Below, one piece after another: positions 63,616 to 64,000 of a stretch of DNA of 64,000 nt; position 1 is the stretch's first letter, and every line of letters starts with the position of its first letter. The stretch lies in assembly GCF_010671565.1 (NCBI RefSeq), contig NZ_JAABOQ010000005.1, positions 1 through 64,000 of the forward strand, read 5' to 3'. The position numbers were made by a program, and so were the translations under genes. The notes under the pieces were generated by a model. It ran no database searches, was not told the DNA's origin, and saw nothing but the letters and a program-made list of their open reading frames with translations. This stretch comes from Spongiivirga citrea. Lineage in GTDB: Bacteria; Bacteroidota; Bacteroidia; Flavobacteriales; Flavobacteriaceae.

Positions 63616-64000
63616 TTATTTAAGTTGGTATTCAGGTAAACGGGCAATATGAACTAATAAGAATGTCATTTGCAACGGGGCAGATTCCCAATCGAGATTC
63701 CACAAGCCCGCTTCAAAGTAGTTCTCAGGAACTTCGCTTTTAAAAACGTCAGTGGCCAAATCATATTCAGATTCTAACGTAAGCCCTTTAGGCAAGAGTG
63801 TGTCGACAATAAGTCTAGTAACTTGTGCAGGGTCGTTATTTAATCCTGCGATCGATTTACCGTATTCACGTAAGGATTCAGGATCACGATTATACACATC
63901 AAAAGTTAACACTTCGAGCATTTGCCAACGAAGGGTTAGTGTACTTGAGTTAATCCATGTCTTATTTCGTTGCCAACCAGCAACATCAACTGGATTAAAA
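63616..64000 (-). CDS. DUF1800 protein, C-terminal part only
   Basis: The frame is open to the right edge, so only the last 128 codons are visible. Reading past the internal ATG at 63919-63921 gives FNPVDVAGWQRNKTWINSST, a typical DUF1800 C-terminal motif. The rest (LPKGLTLESEYDLATDV and LLVHIARLPEYQLK) also fits. DUF1800 proteins are secreted and pair with DUF1501 proteins. The gene lies just upstream of the DUF1501 gene in one operon. Confidence 0.88.
   Translation of the reverse strand, partial: FNPVDVAGWQRNKTWINSSTLTLRWQMLEVLTFDVYNRDPESLREYGKSIAGLNNDPAQVTRLIVDTLLPKGLTLESEYDLATDVFKSEVPENYFEAGLWNLDWESAPLQMTFLLVHIARLPEYQLK

Overview
The window looks like chromosomal DNA of a marine or algae-associated member of the Flavobacteriaceae (Bacteroidota). 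The grounds are AT-rich DNA, type IX secretion (T9SS) sorting domains of both A and B type, the gliding lipoprotein gene gldH, a PorP/SprF-family gene, many lipoproteins of flavobacterial style and a beta-1,3-glucan (laminarin) utilisation cluster. I found no rRNA, tRNA, CRISPR array, transposase, phage gene or classical defence gene. Both window edges cut genes.

Region 1 (1-10939) is a laminarin-type glucan locus. The 3' part of a multimodular carbohydrate-binding surface protein comes first; two of its three 525-bp modules differ at a single base. After a terminator follows a tight five-gene run: cytoplasmic GH149-type beta-1,3-oligoglucan phosphorylase, GH17 lipoprotein, GH30 lipoprotein, MelB-like (GPH/MFS) sugar symporter and a second GH17 without a signal peptide. 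The reading is trimming outside the inner membrane, import of oligosaccharides, then phosphorolysis and hydrolysis inside.

Region 2 (11098-26805) is a mixed stretch: penicillin-acylase-like lipoprotein, small lipoproteins, SDR-type threonine dehydrogenase, a T9SS-exported propeller protein translationally coupled to a lipoprotein, TPR protein, NAD(P)-binding protein with a membrane M28 peptidase, and a carboxypeptidase-regulatory-like-domain protein. Region 3 (27005-38776) holds a 2209-residue BspA-type adhesin with a type B T9SS signal and its adjacent PorP/SprF partner, then a tricorn-like protease and a SMUG2-like uracil-DNA glycosylase.

Region 4 (38792-50000) has a 49-residue cysteine-rich protein missed by length cut-offs, ferritin, two tandem paralogous secreted proteins of unknown family, tex, metG, a crotonase and a Gfo/Idh/MocA oxidoreductase. 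Between metG and tex lie two opposed heptanucleotide arrays, one abutting the tex start codon. Region 5 (50042-64000) carries a radical SAM protein, scoAB, a PBP1A-gldH-ricT run, plsC, trpS, dprA divergent from an HU-like/SPOR membrane protein, and a DUF1501/DUF1800 pair (the latter cut by the window end).

Most candidate novelty is in the phosphorolytic glucan operon, the unknown paralogous pair, the heptamer arrays in the tex leader, a dispersed palindromic element present once whole and once as a half copy, the HU-SPOR protein, and a protein that appears to carry both a Tat-like signal and a T9SS C-terminal domain.
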